64,000 bases of DNA. Source: Caulobacter hibisci. GTDB taxonomy: Bacteria > Pseudomonadota > Alphaproteobacteria > Caulobacterales > Caulobacteraceae. Both the position numbers and the translations under genes were made by a program. Below, piece after piece: positions 32,371 to 40,773 of the stretch (position 1 is the first letter of the stretch; each line of letters opens with the position of its first letter). The stretch is taken from assembly GCF_016135805.1 (NCBI RefSeq), contig NZ_JADWOX010000019.1, positions 44,249 to 108,248 on the forward strand, written 5' to 3'. A model generated the notes under the pieces. That model was given only the letters and a program-made list of their open reading frames with translations, had not been told where the DNA came from and did not search any database.

Positions 32371-32994
32371 CTAGGCGGCCGCCTTGAAGAGCGTGAATTC
32401 CTCGCCCAGCGCCCGCGCCACCGAGGGGCGGACTTGCAGGCGGTCGCGATAGGCGGAGAGGGCGGGATAGGGCGCGGAGTCCATCTCCAGGTAACGAGCC
32501 CAGACCAGCATCACGAACAGATAGGCGTCGGCGACGCCGAAACGGTCCTGCAGGAATTCGCGTCCGGCCAAATGCGCCTCCAGCACCGCGAAGCGCTCGG
32601 CGACCGAGGCGCGGGCCAGGGCCTTGGCGTCCTCCGGCGCGCTCGCGGCCAGCAGCACGCCGAAGGTCCGGGCGTGCAGCTCGGAGGCGACGAAGCCCAG
32701 CCAGGCCTGGGCGCGGCGACGCTCGGGGCCGTCGGGGGCGATCAGGCTGGCGGCCGGGAACCGGTCGGCCACATATTGCAGGATGACCGGGTTCTCATAG
32801 ATCAGCTCGCCGTCCTCGGCGCGCAACACGGGCACCTGGCCCATCGGATTGATCGCCAGGAACGGCGCGCCGTCCTGGGTGCGCTTGGGCCGGGCCTTGG
32901 TGTCGACCCGGATGAATGTCATCGGCGCGCCGGCCTCGTAGGCGGCGATCCGCGTCGCCATCGAGCAGGCCATCGGGGAGAAGTAGAGGTCCAT
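32371..32994 (-). CDS. Glutathione S-transferase family protein
   Basis: A 207-residue GST. The thioredoxin-like N-terminal domain starts LYFSPMACSMATRIAAYEAG, with cis-Pro in GQVPVL and the glutathione Glu/Asn site in ELIYENPVILQYVADRFP. The C-terminal helical domain carries the capping Asp in FGVADAYLFVMLVW. ATG 32992-32994 is preferred: GGAG stands six bases before it, and three upstream Met codons lack one. Divergent from a TetR regulator with an 11-bp inverted repeat in between. Confidence 0.88.
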   Translation of the reverse strand: MDLYFSPMACSMATRIAAYEAGAPMTFIRVDTKARPKRTQDGAPFLAINPMGQVPVLRAEDGELIYENPVILQYVADRFPAASLIAPDGPERRRAQAWLGFVASELHARTFGVLLAASAPEDAKALARASVAERFAVLEAHLAGREFLQDRFGVADAYLFVMLVWARYLEMDSAPYPALSAYRDRLQVRPSVARALGEEFTLFKAAA

Positions 32995-33018
32995 CGTCGG
33001 CTCCGTTTGCACTTTCAT

Positions 33019-33068
33019 ACTGTTTCGCATAAAAATAACCGAGGTCAAGGAATAAGCTGCGAAACGGT
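33019..33068. promoter_or_regulatory. Inverted repeat between GST and TetR genes
   Basis: ACTGTTTCGCA (33019-33029) and TGCGAAACGGT (33058-33068) match in inverted orientation at 10 of 11 positions, with an AT-rich 28-bp spacer. Likely the TetR operator region controlling both divergent promoters (inference). Confidence 0.5.
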
Positions 33069-33098
33069 ACAAAATAGCAGCCGGCCGGAGAGAGTCAG

Positions 33099-33731
33099 AT
33101 GTCGGAACAACCCGCCAAGCGCCGAGGCCGCCCTCGCGCCTATGATCCCCAGGTCGCTCTGGCCAAGGCCACCGAGACCTTCTGGGCCCAGGGCTATGCC
33201 GGCGCCTCGCTGGACGACCTCAGCGCCGCCACCGGCATGAACCGCCCCAGCCTGTACGGAGCGTTCGGCGACAAGCAGGCGCTCTTTTCCGCCGCCATCG
33301 ACGCCTACATGGACGCCTCACGCGCGGCGATGGTTCGGGCCTTCACGGCCGGCGGCACGCTGCGCCTGGCGCTGGAGCGGGTCTATCGCGCGGCGCTGGA
33401 CCTCTATCTGTCGGGCGAGGATGGCGGGCGCGGCTGCTTCATGGTCAGCGCGGGCCTGGGCCAGGCGGTGGTCGACCCCGTCGTGCGCGACAAGGTGGCG
33501 GCCGGTCTGCACGAGCTGGACCGGGGCTTCGAGCGTCTTGTGGCCCGCGCCGAAGCCGCCGGCGAACTGCCTCCCGGCGCCGATCCTGCGGTCCTGGCCC
33601 GGGTGGCCGGCGGCATGCTCAACGCCTTGTCGGTCCGCGCCCGCGCCGGCGAGACCCGCGAGCAGCTGGAAGCCACGATCCAGGCGACGGTGGATCTGGT
33701 GTGCGGGGCCGCGCGAGACCCCGCTCTCTGA
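33099..33731 (+). CDS. TetR/AcrR-family transcriptional regulator
   Basis: A 210-residue TetR regulator. The basic leader KRRGRPRAYDP precedes the HTH: ALAKATETFWAQGYAGASLD then LSAATGMNRPSLYGAFGDKQALF (residues about 20-60). The C-terminal ligand domain is of the TetR_C type with a GGRGCFMVSAGL segment. GGAGAG lies 8 bases before the ATG. It faces the divergent GST gene across a shared inverted repeat and probably represses it. Confidence 0.9.
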   Translation: MSEQPAKRRGRPRAYDPQVALAKATETFWAQGYAGASLDDLSAATGMNRPSLYGAFGDKQALFSAAIDAYMDASRAAMVRAFTAGGTLRLALERVYRAALDLYLSGEDGGRGCFMVSAGLGQAVVDPVVRDKVAAGLHELDRGFERLVARAEAAGELPPGADPAVLARVAGGMLNALSVRARAGETREQLEATIQATVDLVCGAARDPAL

Positions 33732-33796
33732 GAGAGAGGCGCCCGCGCCGAAGGCGGTGACCCCTCTCCCACCGCTTCGCGGCGGCCCCCCTCTCC
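33731..33796. repeat. Short family F-like repeat
   Basis: CTCTGAGAGAGAGGCGCCCG followed by ACCCCTCTCCCACCGCTTCGCGGCGG; short hairpins (CGCGCCGAAGGCG, CCGCTTCGCGG) related to the 4925-5152 repeat. Lies between the TetR and sialidase-like genes, which converge. Confidence 0.5.
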
Positions 33797-35011
33797 CTAT
33801 GGAAGGGGGGCTTGGAGTTGCTTCACCGGAACCCGCGTGACCTGCACATCCTCCTTATTGGCGGCATAGCCGGCATAGAGCCAGCCGTTCCAGACCACGC
33901 TCTTGGGGTAGTGATAGCTGGGGCGCTTGTACTGGCCCTCGAACCGCAGCGGCTGCAGGTCGGCCTGGCCGCGCAGGCGCCAACTGCGGTCGAAGAGCCG
34001 GCCGTCGGGACTGGTCGTCACCGCCAGCGGCAGGCGCGGGCGGTCGGTGTTGGGGGCGTTGACCAGATAGGCCGTCCCGTCCGGCAGGTTGCCGGCGCTC
34101 TGCTTGGCGCGGGCGTCGGGCATGGCGGTCAGGGCCGGCGTGGTCCAGGTCACGCCCCGGTCGCAGCTTTGCGACGCCAGCTGGCGGAAGCTGAGATCCT
34201 CGTCGCGAAACACCATCACCGCGCAGCCGTCGGCGCGGCGGAACAGGCTGGGCTCGATCTCGCGGCTGAGGCGCTTCTCGTGCGGGGCGGCGGCGGCGGA
34301 CGTGTCGCGCGGCAGGCTTTCCATCCTGCCCTGGATCCAGCCCGAGACGCCCAGCGGATCGTCGGTGAAGAACGGCTTGGCGATCATGCCCGGCCGCAGG
34401 TGGAAGGCGGTCATCACCCGGCCGTCGACAAGGTGCGGGTCCTGCTCGATCACCCCCTCGACCGGCCGTCCGTCGGTCCCCGTCACCCGGCGCGGCGGGC
34501 TCCAGGTCCGCCCGTCGCGGCTGGTGCGGTATTCAGCATGGCCGCCGGCGCCCGACTGGAAGCCCCCGGGCCAGACATTGGCGTAGGCGACCAGCGTCTT
34601 GCCGTCGGTCTGCCAGCCGCCGCTGGAGCGCATCAGCCCGCCGGTCCCGGCCGGCGCCAGCGTCCGGGGCGGGCTCCAGGTCCGGCCGTCGTCGCTGGCG
34701 CTGTAGGCGACCCAGGTGTCGGCGGAATCCTCGTCGCGGGCCGAGCTCTGCCACTGGGCATAGAGCCGGTGCTTGAAGGCGATCAGCGCCACGCCGTTGC
34801 TGAACTTGTCGCTCGCCTCGGTCGGGGCGAAGACGGTGAAGGTCTCCGCGCCGGGAGCCGGCGACAGGCCAAGATCAGGCTGGCCTGGTTGGAACAAGCC
34901 CGGCGCGACGGCGTACGGCGGGGCTTGGGCTTGGGCTTGGGCCTGGGCGGGCGGCGCGGCGGCCGCCGTCAGCAGCAGGACCGCGGCGAGGCTGGCCGGC
35001 CGGATCGCCAT
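33797..35011 (-). CDS. Secreted sialidase-fold (BNR/Asp-box) protein
   Basis: A 404-residue exported protein with a beta-propeller of the sialidase superfamily. Signal peptide about residues 1-25, then a QAQAQAQA microrepeat. Asp boxes (SxDxGxTW) are seen as SDDGRTWSPP, SRDGRTWSPP and SCDRGVTWTTPA. A bacterial exo-sialidase would need an Arg triad and Tyr/Glu pair that I cannot place with confidence, so it may be a glycosidase or only a binding propeller. It follows the next gene (35016-35582) by 4 bp on the same strand. Confidence 0.75.
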   Translation of the reverse strand: MAIRPASLAAVLLLTAAAAPPAQAQAQAQAPPYAVAPGLFQPGQPDLGLSPAPGAETFTVFAPTEASDKFSNGVALIAFKHRLYAQWQSSARDEDSADTWVAYSASDDGRTWSPPRTLAPAGTGGLMRSSGGWQTDGKTLVAYANVWPGGFQSGAGGHAEYRTSRDGRTWSPPRRVTGTDGRPVEGVIEQDPHLVDGRVMTAFHLRPGMIAKPFFTDDPLGVSGWIQGRMESLPRDTSAAAAPHEKRLSREIEPSLFRRADGCAVMVFRDEDLSFRQLASQSCDRGVTWTTPALTAMPDARAKQSAGNLPDGTAYLVNAPNTDRPRLPLAVTTSPDGRLFDRSWRLRGQADLQPLRFEGQYKRPSYHYPKSVVWNGWLYAGYAANKEDVQVTRVPVKQLQAPLP

Positions 35012-35015
35012 GCGT

Positions 35016-35582
35016 CTACGGCTTCCCGGCCGGCGCGCCGATGTCCAGTTCCGACAGCATCCACGACCCGCGCTCGAGCACCAGCTGGCCCGAGATCGGC
35101 GCGGTGACGGGGCCGGTCTCGCCCTCGGCGACCAGCTGGCCCCGGAACGTCAGGCCATGGGTCTCATGCGAGGCGACGCCAAAGCCGCCGGTCGGGTTGA
35201 TCGTGCGGTCGTAGCCGTCGGTCTCGGCATATTCGAGGGCCTCCACCCGCACGGGACGGAAGCCCGGGCGCGGCGCCAGGCTGGTGCGTGGATCGGCGGC
35301 CCAGCGGGCGACCAGGGCGTCGGACGCGGTGCGCAGCTCGGCCCGGCCGATCTTCGCGGTGGTGGCCTGCCGGAACGCGGCGGCGAGATCGGGTCCGGCC
35401 GGATCGATCCCGGCGACCTTGGCCATGTGGCAGCCCAGGACACCGCGGATCATGGGCGGCATGCCGAACTTCACACCGCCGCCGCACTGGGCTTCGGCGA
35501 CGCCGACCGGCTTGTAGACCGGCGCCGGGGCGGCTTGCGGGGCGGCCATCAGGGCCAGGGCGAGGAACAGGGCTTGGATCAT
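35016..35582 (-). CDS. Secreted hypothetical protein, upstream of sialidase-like gene
   Basis: A 188-residue exported protein (signal MIQALFLALALMAAPQAAPA). The mature part has two Cys (EAQCGGG, VLGCHMAKVAG) and no recognised domain. The stop lies 4 bp before the sialidase-like start, so the two are co-transcribed and may act together in the periplasm. Function unknown. Confidence 0.65.
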   Translation of the reverse strand: MIQALFLALALMAAPQAAPAPVYKPVGVAEAQCGGGVKFGMPPMIRGVLGCHMAKVAGIDPAGPDLAAAFRQATTAKIGRAELRTASDALVARWAADPRTSLAPRPGFRPVRVEALEYAETDGYDRTINPTGGFGVASHETHGLTFRGQLVAEGETGPVTAPISGQLVLERGSWMLSELDIGAPAGKP

Positions 35583-35615
35583 GTCCTCGCTCGTATCGCG
35601 ATTGTGCGGCCCCCG

Positions 35616-35798
35616 CTACCGCCTGCGCGCGACCAGCGCCCAGAGCGTCGCCGCCACCGCCGCGCCCAGGGCCGCGGCCCCGATCCCGTCCCAGGCGCCG
35701 TCGCCCAGCAGGGCGACGACCAGGCCGAACAGGCTGAGCACCGCGACCGCCAGCGGGATGCGGAACACCTGCCACAGCGAAAGGTGGGCGCGGCTCAT
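35616..35798 (-). CDS. Small membrane protein coupled to PepSY gene
   Basis: A 60-residue protein with two hydrophobic helices (about residues 13-30 and 36-56) and an ARRR end. Its ATG overlaps the stop of the PepSY gene as ATGA, so it is translated with it and may be an accessory subunit. Too short for family assignment. Confidence 0.7.
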   Translation of the reverse strand: MSRAHLSLWQVFRIPLAVAVLSLFGLVVALLGDGAWDGIGAAALGAAVAATLWALVARRR

Positions 35799-36877
35799 GT
35801 CAGCGTCCCCCGCTTGACCAGCCACAGATAGATTCCCGAGCCCAGGATGACGATCGTGGCCAGGTCGAGCAGCGCCCACAGGATCTTCAGCGGCAGGCCG
35901 CCATAGTCGCCGAAGTGCAGCGGCTGCGACAGCGACAGGGCCGCCACGTACCATGGCGTCGGGGCCACGGCCGACAGGGCGCCGGTGCGGGCGTCGATCA
36001 GGGCCGGGGTGGTCAGGTGGGCGGTCAGCGGCGTGTCGCCGTGGAAGAAGACGGCGTAGTGGTGGTCGGTCGAATAGGCGCTGCCGGGGAAGGCCACGAA
36101 CTGCAGCTGCTTGCCGGGCAGGGCCAGCCTGGCGCGCTCGACCGCCGCCTGCAACGAGCTGCGCTCTCCCATCGGCGCGGGCTTGTCATAGGCGGTGGTC
36201 AACTCCTTCAGCGCCGTGTCCTTCCAATAGGCCAGGATCGGCGTGGCCAGGGTGTTGACGACCCCGGTCAGGCCCACGACCAGCAGCCAGGCCGCCGTCA
36301 CCGCGCCCAGCAGGTTGTGATAGTCGAGCCAGCGGGTGCGCGCGGCCTTGCTGGCCCGCACCGCGCCGAACGGCAGCCGGCGCATGAACGGCGCATAGAG
36401 CACCACGCCCGAGACCAGGGCGACGACCAGCAGCAGCCCCATCGCTCCCAGGAACAGCATGCCGGGCAGGCCCAGGAACATGTCGGTGTGCAGTTGCAGC
36501 AGGAACTCCATCACCGGATGGCCGGCGACGGAGGGGGCCGGATCGCCGCTGGTCTGGTCGATCGGCTGGAAGCCGTAGCCCGACTTGCCCGGGGTCACGG
36601 TGGTGACGTTCACCACCGGCCGGTCCTCGTCGAAGCTCATGAAGGCGGCGACCTCGCCCGGCTTGCGGGCCAGGGCCGTGGCCAGCACCTGGTCGAGCGA
36701 CAGCCTGGGCCCGTCCGGATGGGCGGGCGTCCAGAGCTGGTGCATCGCCGCCTCCTCGATCTCGTGGGTGAAGACCAGCGGCAGGCCGGTGACGCACAGC
36801 ATCAGCAGGAACAGGGTCGAGACCAGGCTCGACCACTTGTGCACCCACGACCAGGCCCGCAGCGTCGAGGCCTTCAT
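35795..36877 (-). CDS. PepSY-associated TM helix protein
   Basis: A 360-residue inner-membrane protein of the PepSY_TM family, often linked to siderophore or iron uptake (PiuB-like) and possibly acting as a ferric reductase component. Four TM segments are visible: 15-35 (after RAWSWVHKWSSL with a conserved His), about 140-170, 190-215 and 335-355 near the C-terminus; periplasmic PepSY regions lie between. YHNLLGAVTAAWLLVVGLTG is a family signature with a His likely to bind heme. No TonB receptor is adjacent. Confidence 0.85.
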   Translation of the reverse strand: MKASTLRAWSWVHKWSSLVSTLFLLMLCVTGLPLVFTHEIEEAAMHQLWTPAHPDGPRLSLDQVLATALARKPGEVAAFMSFDEDRPVVNVTTVTPGKSGYGFQPIDQTSGDPAPSVAGHPVMEFLLQLHTDMFLGLPGMLFLGAMGLLLVVALVSGVVLYAPFMRRLPFGAVRASKAARTRWLDYHNLLGAVTAAWLLVVGLTGVVNTLATPILAYWKDTALKELTTAYDKPAPMGERSSLQAAVERARLALPGKQLQFVAFPGSAYSTDHHYAVFFHGDTPLTAHLTTPALIDARTGALSAVAPTPWYVAALSLSQPLHFGDYGGLPLKILWALLDLATIVILGSGIYLWLVKRGTLT

Positions 36878-36991
36878 CGGGCGAAGGACGGGCAGGCGGC
36901 AGGGGCGGGCACGGCGAGATCTCCAGCGCTGAGAACGAGTCGCGATAGAGAAAAAGCCGAGGCCTGACAATCAGATCATGGGCGGGTCGCT

Positions 36992-37615
36992 TCAGGAGCC
37001 CTTGGCCGGAGCTTTCTCGCGATACATCGCCAGCAGGCTGTCGGCGAATTCGGCCTGGGCGATGGCGTTGAAGTGAATGAACGCCTGGGACGCCGCCGAA
37101 CGGTCGGCCAGATCGATCCCGGCGGCCTTGACCAGCGCGGCGATGACCTTGGGGTTGGGACAGGTCTGGCCCTGCAGCAGCGCTTCGGCATGCGGGCCAT
37201 AGACCCGCGCGGCGTTGACGCGGAAGCACGCCCTGGCGGCCGGATCGGCTGCGGTCCATGCCGCGCGCAGGCTCTGGGCGGTGACGGCCAGGCCCTCGGC
37301 GACGATCTTCTGCAGGCTGACGTCGCGGATCATCGCCGAGGCGGCGGCGAACTGGATCCACAGGGTCGGCGCGCCGTCGCGGCCGATGCAGGCGGGGGCG
37401 GCGGCCTTGACCTCGGCGTCGTGGCGACCGAGCGCGGTGGTCGCCGCCGGCATGCCCTGACCGTAGGCGTCCCGCACCTCGGCGCGGGCGTCGGCGGGCA
37501 GGGCGCTCCACAGGCAGTCGCTGGCGGGACCCTGGACCGGGCCCGTGGCGTCCTGGGCCTGGGCGGCGCCGCAGGCCAGCAGGCTCGCGGCCGCGGCGAT
37601 CATGATCGTGCGCAT
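36992..37615 (-). CDS. Secreted hypothetical protein
   Basis: A 207-residue exported protein with signal MRTIMIAAAASLLACGAAQA. The mature part is helix-rich with four cysteines (ASDCLWSAL, APACIGRDG, RACFRVN, GQTCPNPK). No family recognised. It stands 114 bp upstream of the PepSY gene on the same strand; co-transcription is possible but not shown. Confidence 0.65.
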   Translation of the reverse strand: MRTIMIAAAASLLACGAAQAQDATGPVQGPASDCLWSALPADARAEVRDAYGQGMPAATTALGRHDAEVKAAAPACIGRDGAPTLWIQFAAASAMIRDVSLQKIVAEGLAVTAQSLRAAWTAADPAARACFRVNAARVYGPHAEALLQGQTCPNPKVIAALVKAAGIDLADRSAASQAFIHFNAIAQAEFADSLLAMYREKAPAKGS

Positions 37616-37758
37616 GTCGTTTCTTCCCCCAGGTTCCCGACGGCCAAGATAAGTCGCCTTGAGATTGCGTCCAGCAAAACACCGCCCCATGGCGAGATCG
37701 TGACAGGGCGTCCGCGACCCCGTTCCCTTCGCCGCCGAACCCGCCTAAACACCGGCCC

Positions 37759-38385
37759 ATGCCGAGCGGTCCCGACATGATGCTGGAAGCCGCCTGCGGA
37801 CCGGGACCGGTCTGCGGGGTGGACGAGGCCGGCCGCGGGCCGTGGGCCGGCCCGGTCAGCGCCGCCGCCGTGATCCTCGATCCGGCCCGCGTGCCCAAGG
37901 GCCTCAACGACTCCAAGAAGCTCACCGCCAAGGCCCGCGCGGCTCTGGAGGCCGAGATCAAGGAGATGGCGATCGCCTGGTGCGTGGGCATGGCCAGCGT
38001 CGAGGAGATCGGCGAGCTCAACATCCTGCACGCTGCGGGCCTGGCCATGAAGCGCGCCGTCGAGGGCCTGTCGGTGACGCCGGCCTTCGCCCTGGTCGAC
38101 GGCAACTACCGCTTCAAGCTGCCGTGCGAGGTCAAGACCGTGGTCAAGGGCGACAGCCTGTCGTGCTCTATCGCGGCGGCCTCGATCCTGGCCAAGGAAG
38201 CCCGCGACCGGATCATGGTCGAGATGGACACGGTCTATCCCGGCTACGGCTTCGCCGGCCACAAGGGCTACCACGCCCCCATCCACCTCGAAGGCCTGCG
38301 CAAGCTCGGCCCCTCGCCGATCCACCGCCTGGGCTGGGCCCCGGTGAAGCTGGCCCTGGCGGGCGAGCTGGATCTGGGAGAGTAG
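37759..38385 (+). CDS. rnhB: Ribonuclease HII
   Basis: A 208-residue RNase HII that cuts the RNA strand of RNA-DNA hybrids and single ribonucleotides in DNA. The N-terminal active-site VCGVDEAGRGPWAGPV holds the Asp-Glu pair; a later Asp is in ALVDGNYRF and another acid in RDRIMVEMD. VVKGDSLSCSIAAASILAKE is the family block, and AGHKGYHAP the C-terminal motif. The first of several Met codons is used; M7 or M8 could be the true start. Confidence 0.93.
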   Translation: MPSGPDMMLEAACGPGPVCGVDEAGRGPWAGPVSAAAVILDPARVPKGLNDSKKLTAKARAALEAEIKEMAIAWCVGMASVEEIGELNILHAAGLAMKRAVEGLSVTPAFALVDGNYRFKLPCEVKTVVKGDSLSCSIAAASILAKEARDRIMVEMDTVYPGYGFAGHKGYHAPIHLEGLRKLGPSPIHRLGWAPVKLALAGELDLGE

Positions 38386-38428
38386 GGCGTAGGAGGAGTA
38401 GGGACACGCCACCTCAACCTCAACCGAT

Positions 38429-38451
38429 CCCCTCTCTCTAAGAGAGAGGGG
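38429..38451. terminator. Bidirectional hairpin between rnhB and NlpC/P60 gene
   Basis: CCCCTCTCTC pairs with GAGAGAGGGG around TAA, followed by TCTTT on the plus side. It ends 4 bp from the NlpC/P60 stop and 44 bp after rnhB, and is a short relative of family F repeats. Confidence 0.65.
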
Positions 38452-38454
38452 TCT

Positions 38455-39303
38455 TTAAATCCGCCGCCACCCCGTCGGCAGCCCCACCCCCGCCGCGTCG
38501 ATCCGCGCCACGGCTTCGGCCAGGGGCTCGACGGCCACGGCCATGTGGTGGGCGTTGGCGTGGACGATGGTGTCGGGGTCGAGGAGGATCGCCACGTGGC
38601 CCTTCCAGAACACCAGATCGCCGCGCCGGCGGTCGGCCTCGTCGATCGGCTGGAAGGCGTTGAACTGCATGTCGGTGTCGCGCGGGGCGGCCTTGCCGGC
38701 GGCGGCCAGAGCCTGCTGGACCAGGCCCGAGCAGTCCAGGCCCAGCGACTCCCGCCCGCCCCACTGATAGGGCGCGCCCAGGAACGACAGCGCCACGGCG
38801 GCCGGATCGACGGTCGTGGCCAGGCCGATCGGCGCGAGATGCGCCTCGACGAACCAGCCCGCCCCGGCGGCCTTGGCGAAGCGGCCGTCGCGGGCCTCCA
38901 CCGTCACCAGGGCGCCCAGGGAATAGAGCCCCGTCGGCCGCGACTTGATGTCGGGCGCGCCGAAGGCGTAGGTCCGCAGCACCGCCACCTGGTGGGTGGC
39001 CAGCGCGCCCAGCGGGCCGAGATCGGCTTCGGCGACCCAGCCCACATAGCCGTCGCGCGCTGCTTGGCCCCAGGCGAAGCCGTCCTGCACGTCGAGCACG
39101 GCGAAGCGCTCGCCGAACAGCAGCTGGTTCCACTGCTCGGCGTCGGCGGCCGGGGCCTTGCGCAGGGCGGCGGCCGGCGAGATCACCTGCCGGGCCTTGG
39201 GGGCGTCGTAGCGCTCGGCGGCGACGATCCCTTCCAGGGCGAGGTCGGCGAGGTCGGGGCGGGCGAGGGTCAGGCGCGGGTCGGGCATCAGGTCGGGCAT
39301 CAT
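38455..39303 (-). CDS. NlpC/P60 cell-wall hydrolase with SH3 region
   Basis: A 282-residue NlpC/P60 peptidase, which cleaves D-Glu-diaminopimelate links in peptidoglycan peptides. Two bacterial SH3-like modules occupy residues about 40-160 (QWNQLLFGERFAVLDV, GYVGWVAEADLG). The catalytic domain shows YQWGGRESLGLDCSGLVQQAL with the nucleophile Cys, GDLVFWKGHVAILLD with the His, and HANAHHM. No signal peptide, as in some alphaproteobacterial relatives. The ATG overlaps the stop of the M17 peptidase gene. Confidence 0.88.
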   Translation of the reverse strand: MMPDLMPDPRLTLARPDLADLALEGIVAAERYDAPKARQVISPAAALRKAPAADAEQWNQLLFGERFAVLDVQDGFAWGQAARDGYVGWVAEADLGPLGALATHQVAVLRTYAFGAPDIKSRPTGLYSLGALVTVEARDGRFAKAAGAGWFVEAHLAPIGLATTVDPAAVALSFLGAPYQWGGRESLGLDCSGLVQQALAAAGKAAPRDTDMQFNAFQPIDEADRRRGDLVFWKGHVAILLDPDTIVHANAHHMAVAVEPLAEAVARIDAAGVGLPTGWRRI

Positions 39304-40721
39304 GCGAACCGGCTCTTCAGCATGGCGTAGAGGCCGCGAATGACCTGCGCCTCGGCGCCGCTGGGACGGCCGGGGGCGCCCTTGGGGTTCCAGGCGAAGA
39401 TGTCGAAGTGGACCCACGATCCGGTGGTCGGGGCGAAGCGCTGCAGGAACAGGGCGGCGGTCACCGAGCCGGCCTGGGCCCAGCCGTCGGGATCGTTCTT
39501 CAGGTCGGCGACGTCGCTTTCCAGCGCCTCGCGATAGCCGTCCCACAGCGGCATGCGCCAGACGGGGTCGGCGGCGGCGCGGGCCCCGGCCTCGATCTGG
39601 CCGGCGAGGGCGTCGTCGGGGGTGTAGAACGGGATCACCTGCGGACCCAGGGCCACGCGCGCCGCGCCGGTCAGGGTGGCGAGATCGATGGTCAGCACCG
39701 GCGACAGCTCGGCCGCCCGGGTCAGGGCGTCGGCCAGGATCAGTCGGCCTTCGGCGTCGGTGTTGCCGACCTCCACCGTCAGGCCCGCGCGGGTGTCGAG
39801 CACGTCGCCCGGCCGCATGGCGTCGCCGGCGATGGCGTTCTCGACCACCGGCACCAGCACCGACAGCCGCACCTTCAGCCCGGCGGCCATGACCATGCGC
39901 GCCAGGGCCAGGGCGTGGGCGGCGCCGCCCATGTCCTTCTTCATCAGCCGCATGCCGGCCGAGGGCTTGATGTCCAGGCCCCCGGTGTCGAACACCACGC
40001 CCTTGCCGATCAGGGCCAGGCGCGGATGGGCCTCGTCGCCCCAGCTGATCTCCAGCATGCGTGGCGCACGCTCGAGCACGGCGGCGCGGCCCACGGCATG
40101 GACGGCGGGGTAGCCTTCGGTCAGCAGATCATCGCCCGTGACCACCGACAGCGTCCCGCCGAACTGCTCGGCGATCTCGCGGGCGATGGTCTCGATCTGG
40201 CGCGGGCCCATGGCGTTGGCCGGGCTGTTGACCATGTCGCGGGCCAGGGCGCAGGCGTGGGCGATCGCCTGCACCTCGGAAAGATCCACGCCCTCGGCCG
40301 CGACAAGGCGTCGCGCGCCCTCGGCCCCCCGGGCCTTGAAGCGGTCGAAGCGATAGGTGCCCAGGGCGAAGGCCAGGGCGATCTGGGCCGCGTCCAGCCC
40401 CTCGGGCGTGGCGTGCAGGCGATAGTCGCCGGCCGGCAGCTTGGCCGGCAGGGCGCGGAAGGCCATGGCGTCGGCCCGTCCGCCCTTCGCAACCCGTTGT
40501 CCCAGGCCGAACAGCACGCGGTCGAGAGCGCCTTCCGGGGTCGGGGCGACCACCACCTGGCCGGCCTTGCCCGAGAAGTCCGACAGCTTGGCGAAGCCGC
40601 GTACGAAGCTGGGCCGCGCCTCGAGGAACGCCGCCACCTCGTCTTCATAGAGGGCGTGCACCGGGATCACGGGGCCGTCGGCGGCGCCGCGCGAGGAGGC
40701 TGCGATCAGGGGTTCGGTCAT
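39300..40721 (-). CDS. Leucyl aminopeptidase (M17)
   Basis: A 473-residue M17 leucine aminopeptidase, a cytoplasmic two-metal exopeptidase. The C-terminal catalytic domain has the metal/catalytic block GKGVVFDTGGLDIKPSAGM, KKDMGGAA and the signature VGNTDAEGRLILADAL with the second metal-binding acids. Residues 1-150 form the variable N-terminal domain. It is translationally coupled to the NlpC/P60 gene downstream (ATGA), a pairing I believe is conserved in alphaproteobacteria and that may serve peptidoglycan-peptide recycling (inference). Confidence 0.92.
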   Translation of the reverse strand: MTEPLIAASSRGAADGPVIPVHALYEDEVAAFLEARPSFVRGFAKLSDFSGKAGQVVVAPTPEGALDRVLFGLGQRVAKGGRADAMAFRALPAKLPAGDYRLHATPEGLDAAQIALAFALGTYRFDRFKARGAEGARRLVAAEGVDLSEVQAIAHACALARDMVNSPANAMGPRQIETIAREIAEQFGGTLSVVTGDDLLTEGYPAVHAVGRAAVLERAPRMLEISWGDEAHPRLALIGKGVVFDTGGLDIKPSAGMRLMKKDMGGAAHALALARMVMAAGLKVRLSVLVPVVENAIAGDAMRPGDVLDTRAGLTVEVGNTDAEGRLILADALTRAAELSPVLTIDLATLTGAARVALGPQVIPFYTPDDALAGQIEAGARAAADPVWRMPLWDGYREALESDVADLKNDPDGWAQAGSVTAALFLQRFAPTTGSWVHFDIFAWNPKGAPGRPSGAEAQVIRGLYAMLKSRFA

Positions 40722-40773
40722 GGGCCGGGCTTTCGCGGATTTATGCTTAACGATTCCTTGAGGGGGCCGGGCG

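Noticed and set aside
37725..37760. GTTCCCTTCGCCG before rnhB, possible LexA site
   Set aside because: The second GTTC half is missing; only one half of the direct repeat is present.
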